Origin: Alphaproteobacteria bacterium
Lineage (GTDB): Bacteria > Myxococcota_A > UBA796 > GCA-2862545
Length of the DNA stretch: 64,000 nucleotides
Direction: 5' to 3'
NCBI GenBank assembly: GCA_020632925.1
Contig: JACKER010000008.1
Coordinates: forward strand, 496,001-560,000
The notes under the pieces were generated by a model. That model was not told where the DNA came from, did not search any database, and saw only the letters and a program-made list of their open reading frames with translations. Of the stretch, positions 61,267 to 64,000 are shown piece after piece (position 1 is the first letter of the stretch; each line of letters starts with the position of its first letter). The position numbers and the translations under genes are program-made.

Positions 61267-64000
61267 GTGAGCGACCAGCGACCGTCCGTGGGCCCCTACC
61301 GGATCGAGGCACTCCTCGCGCACGGCGGGAGCAGCGCCGTGTTCCGGGCCCACCACGAGCTCAGCGGCCAGCCCGTGGCGCTCAAGCGCCTCTCGCTCCT
61401 ACGCCAGGATCGGCTCGCGCGCGCCTTCCGGCGCGAGGTCGGCGCCGCGCTCCAGATCCGGCACCCCGGCGCCCTGGCCCTGCTCGACGCCGGCTGGGCA
61501 CCGCGGGACGCACCCGACGACTGGGCAGGCCGCCCGTGGCTCGCGACCGAGCTGGCGTCGGGCTCGCTGGCGGACCGGGTCGGCGAGCTGACGTGGGGGG
61601 AGGTCCGCGTCCTCCTGCTCGATCTGCTGTCCGTCCTGGCCCACGCGCACGCCCGCGGGCTGACCCACCTGGACGTGAAGCCCGCCAACCTGCTCGAGGT
61701 GGACGGCAGGTACAAGCTCGGCGACTTCGGGCTGGCGCTGGTCGTCGACCCCGAGTCCGAGTCGGTGGGTGGCGGCACCCCCACGTCGATGGCGCCCGAG
61801 CAGTGGCGGCGTTCCACCCACCACCTCGGACCGTGGACGGACCTGTACGCGGTGGGGTGCACCGCCTGGGAGCTGGTCACCGGTCTGCCGCCGTTCGACG
61901 CCCCCGAGACCGAGCGGCTGCGGCAGCTCCACCTCGTCGCCGAGCCGCCGCCGCTGCGACCGACGATGGGCGTACCCGGGGGTCTGGAGGGCTGGCTCGC
62001 CGCCCTGCTCGAGAAGCGGCCGGAGGACCGCGTTCGCCACGCCGCCGACGCTCGGCGCGCACTCCTGGCACTCGGAGACCCGCCGACCACGGCCGCCGTC
62101 GCCACCCCCGTGGCGCGGGTGGCCACCGCGACCTTCGCGTTCGACGACGACACCTTCGAGATCGACCCCGTCACCACCTCGCGCCCCGTGACGATCGACC
62201 CCGTCGGAGCGCCACCAGACGCCTGGAGCATGGGGCCCCCCGCCGCCATCCGATCCGGGATCCACCTGCTGTCGCGGCGCCCGTGGCCGCTGGTCGGCCG
62301 GACCGGGGAGCAGGACGTCCTGTGGGGCTCGCTGCTGACCACCGTTCGCGAGCGGCGCTGCATCGCGGTGTCCCTGACGGGTCCACCGGGCGTGGGTCGG
62401 ACCGCGCTCGCGAGGGCGCTGGCCGAGCACGCGGCGGAGCTCGGGACCGCGGATGCGCTGGTGGCCACCTTCCACGACCCGCCGACGCGCCGTGACGGGC
62501 TGGTGGCCGCGCTGGAGCGCCACCTGCGGACCTGGGACAGCCCCGAGCCCGTTCCGCTGGTCGCCTCCGACGTTCCCCTCCCGGGTACGCTCCGCTGGCT
62601 GCTCCGGCCCGACACCGCGCCCGGCGACACCGACGAGGTCGATCGGCGCTCCTGGACCTGCGCCGCGCTGGAGGCGCTCGCGGCCGCGCGACCGCTCGTG
62701 GTCGTGCTCGACGAGGCCTGGCGCTCGGCCGAGACGCTCGACCTGGTGCGCTCGATGCTGGGTCGACCGAGCCCGATCCTGTTCGTCCTGACGGGCGGGG
62801 AGAAGGACCCGCGCGTGGCGCCGGAGGTCACCGAGCTGCCGATCACGCCACTCGCGGAGTCGGACCTGGCCGAGGCGGGCCACGCCATGGGGCTGAGCCG
62901 ACGGACGGCCGAGGCGCTCGCTCGCAGCGCGCTGGGACTGCCGGGCGCCGCGGCGCAGCGACTCGCGGCGTGGGGAGCCGCGGACCTGTTGACGACCACC
63001 GACGACGGGGCGCGGCTCGCCGAGCGCGAGGTCGACGCGGAGTCGGCGTGGAACGACGTGCTGGGTCGGATCGCGCCGGATCCGGCCGCTCGACGCTCGC
63101 TCGCCTGCGCGGCCGTCCAGGGCCAGGACATCGACGTGGCCGTGTGGCGTGCGGCGGCCGAAGCGCTCGGCGGACACGACGTCACCCCCCTGCAGGACCG
63201 ACTCGAGGAGGCGGGGCTGGTGCTCTCGGTCCACGACCTCCCCACCTTCGTCTCCGAGGCGTTCCGCCAGCGCGTGGTGCAGCTCGCCGACGAAGCGGGC
63301 GAGGGCGTGTCCGTGAGGGCGGCGGTGGCCGACGCCGCGCGCGATCTCGCTTACGAGGACTGGCAGCACGGCCGGTTCGCATCGACCGTCCTGCGCTCCG
63401 AGCTGGTGCGTGCGGTCGGCACCCTCGAGCCGGCGGACCTCGCCACCCTGGGTGACGCGCTGCGCCGGGAGCGCCGACCGGAGGATGCCCGCGCCGTGCT
63501 GAGGTCGGTGGTGGACAACGAGGCGGACGGGGATCGCTTCCAGTTGGCTCGAGCCCTGTCGAACCTCGGGATCCTCGAGTTCACGACCCGCCGACCGGAG
63601 GCGGCCCGGCCCCTCCTCGAGCGAGCCGCCACCCTGTACGAAGCCCACGGGGACGGCGCCCGCCAGGCCTACGCGCTGGCGAACAGCGCGATGAGTCTCG
63701 CGATGTTGGGCCACATCGACGAGGCGATCGCGCAGTACGACGCATCGGAGCGGATCGCGCTCGCGGCGGGGAGCGACAGCCGCGCGCTGCTCTCGCAGGT
63801 CCGTCGGGACGCGCTCCGCCTGACACGGGCCCGGTTCATCGACGACGAGGGGCGGGAGGAGGCCTTCGCACGGCTGGATGAGCAGGTGCGCACGGGGCGC
63901 CTCACCGGGTTCCTCGCCTCCACGGCGCGATGGGCGCTGTTCGAGTGGTGCGAGCTCGCGGGAGACGAGGCGGAGATCGACCGCCGACTCCAGGAGTTCG
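61267..64000 (+). CDS. serine/threonine protein kinase with NTPase-like and TPR-like regions, 3' truncated by window edge
   Basis: At least 911 residues, running off the window. The kinase domain (10-270) has LAHGGSSAVFRA, PVALKRL (Lys about 39), HLDVKPANLLE (catalytic Asp), LGDFGLAL and SMAPEQW. A linker leads to an STAND/AAA-like domain: LVGRTGEQ, TGPPGVGRTALARAL (about 370; Walker A with Arg in place of Lys) and PLVVVLDEAWRS (Walker B). Beyond about residue 700 the sequence is helical and TPR-like (LSNLGILEFTTRRPEAARPL). This domain order is common in myxobacterial signalling kinases. The GTG start directly follows a purine-rich ribosome site. Confidence 0.88.
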   Translation, partial: MSDQRPSVGPYRIEALLAHGGSSAVFRAHHELSGQPVALKRLSLLRQDRLARAFRREVGAALQIRHPGALALLDAGWAPRDAPDDWAGRPWLATELASGSLADRVGELTWGEVRVLLLDLLSVLAHAHARGLTHLDVKPANLLEVDGRYKLGDFGLALVVDPESESVGGGTPTSMAPEQWRRSTHHLGPWTDLYAVGCTAWELVTGLPPFDAPETERLRQLHLVAEPPPLRPTMGVPGGLEGWLAALLEKRPEDRVRHAADARRALLALGDPPTTAAVATPVARVATATFAFDDDTFEIDPVTTSRPVTIDPVGAPPDAWSMGPPAAIRSGIHLLSRRPWPLVGRTGEQDVLWGSLLTTVRERRCIAVSLTGPPGVGRTALARALAEHAAELGTADALVATFHDPPTRRDGLVAALERHLRTWDSPEPVPLVASDVPLPGTLRWLLRPDTAPGDTDEVDRRSWTCAALEALAAARPLVVVLDEAWRSAETLDLVRSMLGRPSPILFVLTGGEKDPRVAPEVTELPITPLAESDLAEAGHAMGLSRRTAEALARSALGLPGAAAQRLAAWGAADLLTTTDDGARLAEREVDAESAWNDVLGRIAPDPAARRSLACAAVQGQDIDVAVWRAAAEALGGHDVTPLQDRLEEAGLVLSVHDLPTFVSEAFRQRVVQLADEAGEGVSVRAAVADAARDLAYEDWQHGRFASTVLRSELVRAVGTLEPADLATLGDALRRERRPEDARAVLRSVVDNEADGDRFQLARALSNLGILEFTTRRPEAARPLLERAATLYEAHGDGARQAYALANSAMSLAMLGHIDEAIAQYDASERIALAAGSDSRALLSQVRRDALRLTRARFIDDEGREEAFARLDEQVRTGRLTGFLASTARWALFEWCELAGDEAEIDRRLQEF

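Overview
The window is a gene-dense, very GC-rich chromosomal segment of a Gram-negative bacterium, most likely a myxobacterium-like (Myxococcota, former Deltaproteobacteria) lineage. The pointers are indirect. There are many short-signal lipoproteins. Two exported proteins end in an Asp/Thr/Gly-rich stalk, a GCGC motif, a membrane helix and an Arg run, like the MYXO-CTERM sorting tail. MopE-type metal-binding repeats and DUF1587/1592/1588 plus DUF1552 gene pairs occur. A site next to a Y-family polymerase matches 16 of 17 positions of the LexA consensus I recall for Myxococcus xanthus. No rRNA, tRNA, CRISPR array, phage module or recognisable transposase gene was seen. Genes are packed, and neighbours very often overlap by 1 or 4 bases (TGATG, ATGA, GTGA, TTGA), so many start codons are fixed by context.

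Layout. 0-4.4 kb: 3' part of a large NAD-glutamate dehydrogenase, a histidine phosphatase and uppP. 4.4-9.1 kb: gltA, two lipoproteins and a dinB-type polymerase with a LexA-like box. 9.1-17.4 kb: a purine (urate to allantoate) catabolism region, with puuD carrying a cytochrome c tail, two membrane genes, allantoinase, a GAF/class III cyclase, a DUF188 protein, a DUF938 methyltransferase and an allantoicase-OHCU decarboxylase fusion. 17.5-25.5 kb: an export-oriented series, with an arylsulfotransferase-like lipoprotein, an M23 peptidase with sorting tail, the DUF1592-type and DUF1552 pair, and an isoprenylcysteine-methyltransferase-like membrane protein. 25.5-27.3 kb: a 2Fe-2S ferredoxin, an AhpD-like protein and an ArsS-type radical SAM enzyme. 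27.3-30.3 kb: a CAP-domain protein and divergent exbB-exbD-tonB. 30.3-34.3 kb: a lipoprotein, an endonuclease/phosphatase-fold protein and typA.

34.4-43.2 kb: a beta-propeller/dihaem cytochrome lipoprotein, an ECF sigma factor with a FecR-like partner, envelope proteins, a TPR-like protein and a MopE-repeat lipoprotein. 43.3-49.1 kb: two two-component systems, each headed by a Spy/CpxP-like small exported protein; the first also encodes a 44-residue His/Met/Cys-rich membrane peptide. A stand-alone receiver behind a perfect 9-bp palindrome lies between them. 49.2-50.2 kb: a nine-site multihaem cytochrome lipoprotein.

50.2-51.95 kb: a repeat island with palindromic elements, GC-rich nonamer repeats and an inverted block of about 200 bp that brackets one lower-GC orphan gene. 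52-64 kb: a rifampicin-phosphotransferase-like PEP-utilising enzyme coupled to a fatty acid desaturase, a small membrane protein, a sigma-54-type AAA+ activator, a lipoprotein, a frameshifted metallo-beta-lactamase-fold lipoprotein, an oligoendopeptidase F and the start of a large serine/threonine kinase with an NTPase-like domain.

As a whole the segment mixes housekeeping functions (citrate synthase, TypA, UppP, glutamate dehydrogenase) with envelope, redox and signalling modules. Functions are assigned from sequence reading alone; no database search was possible.
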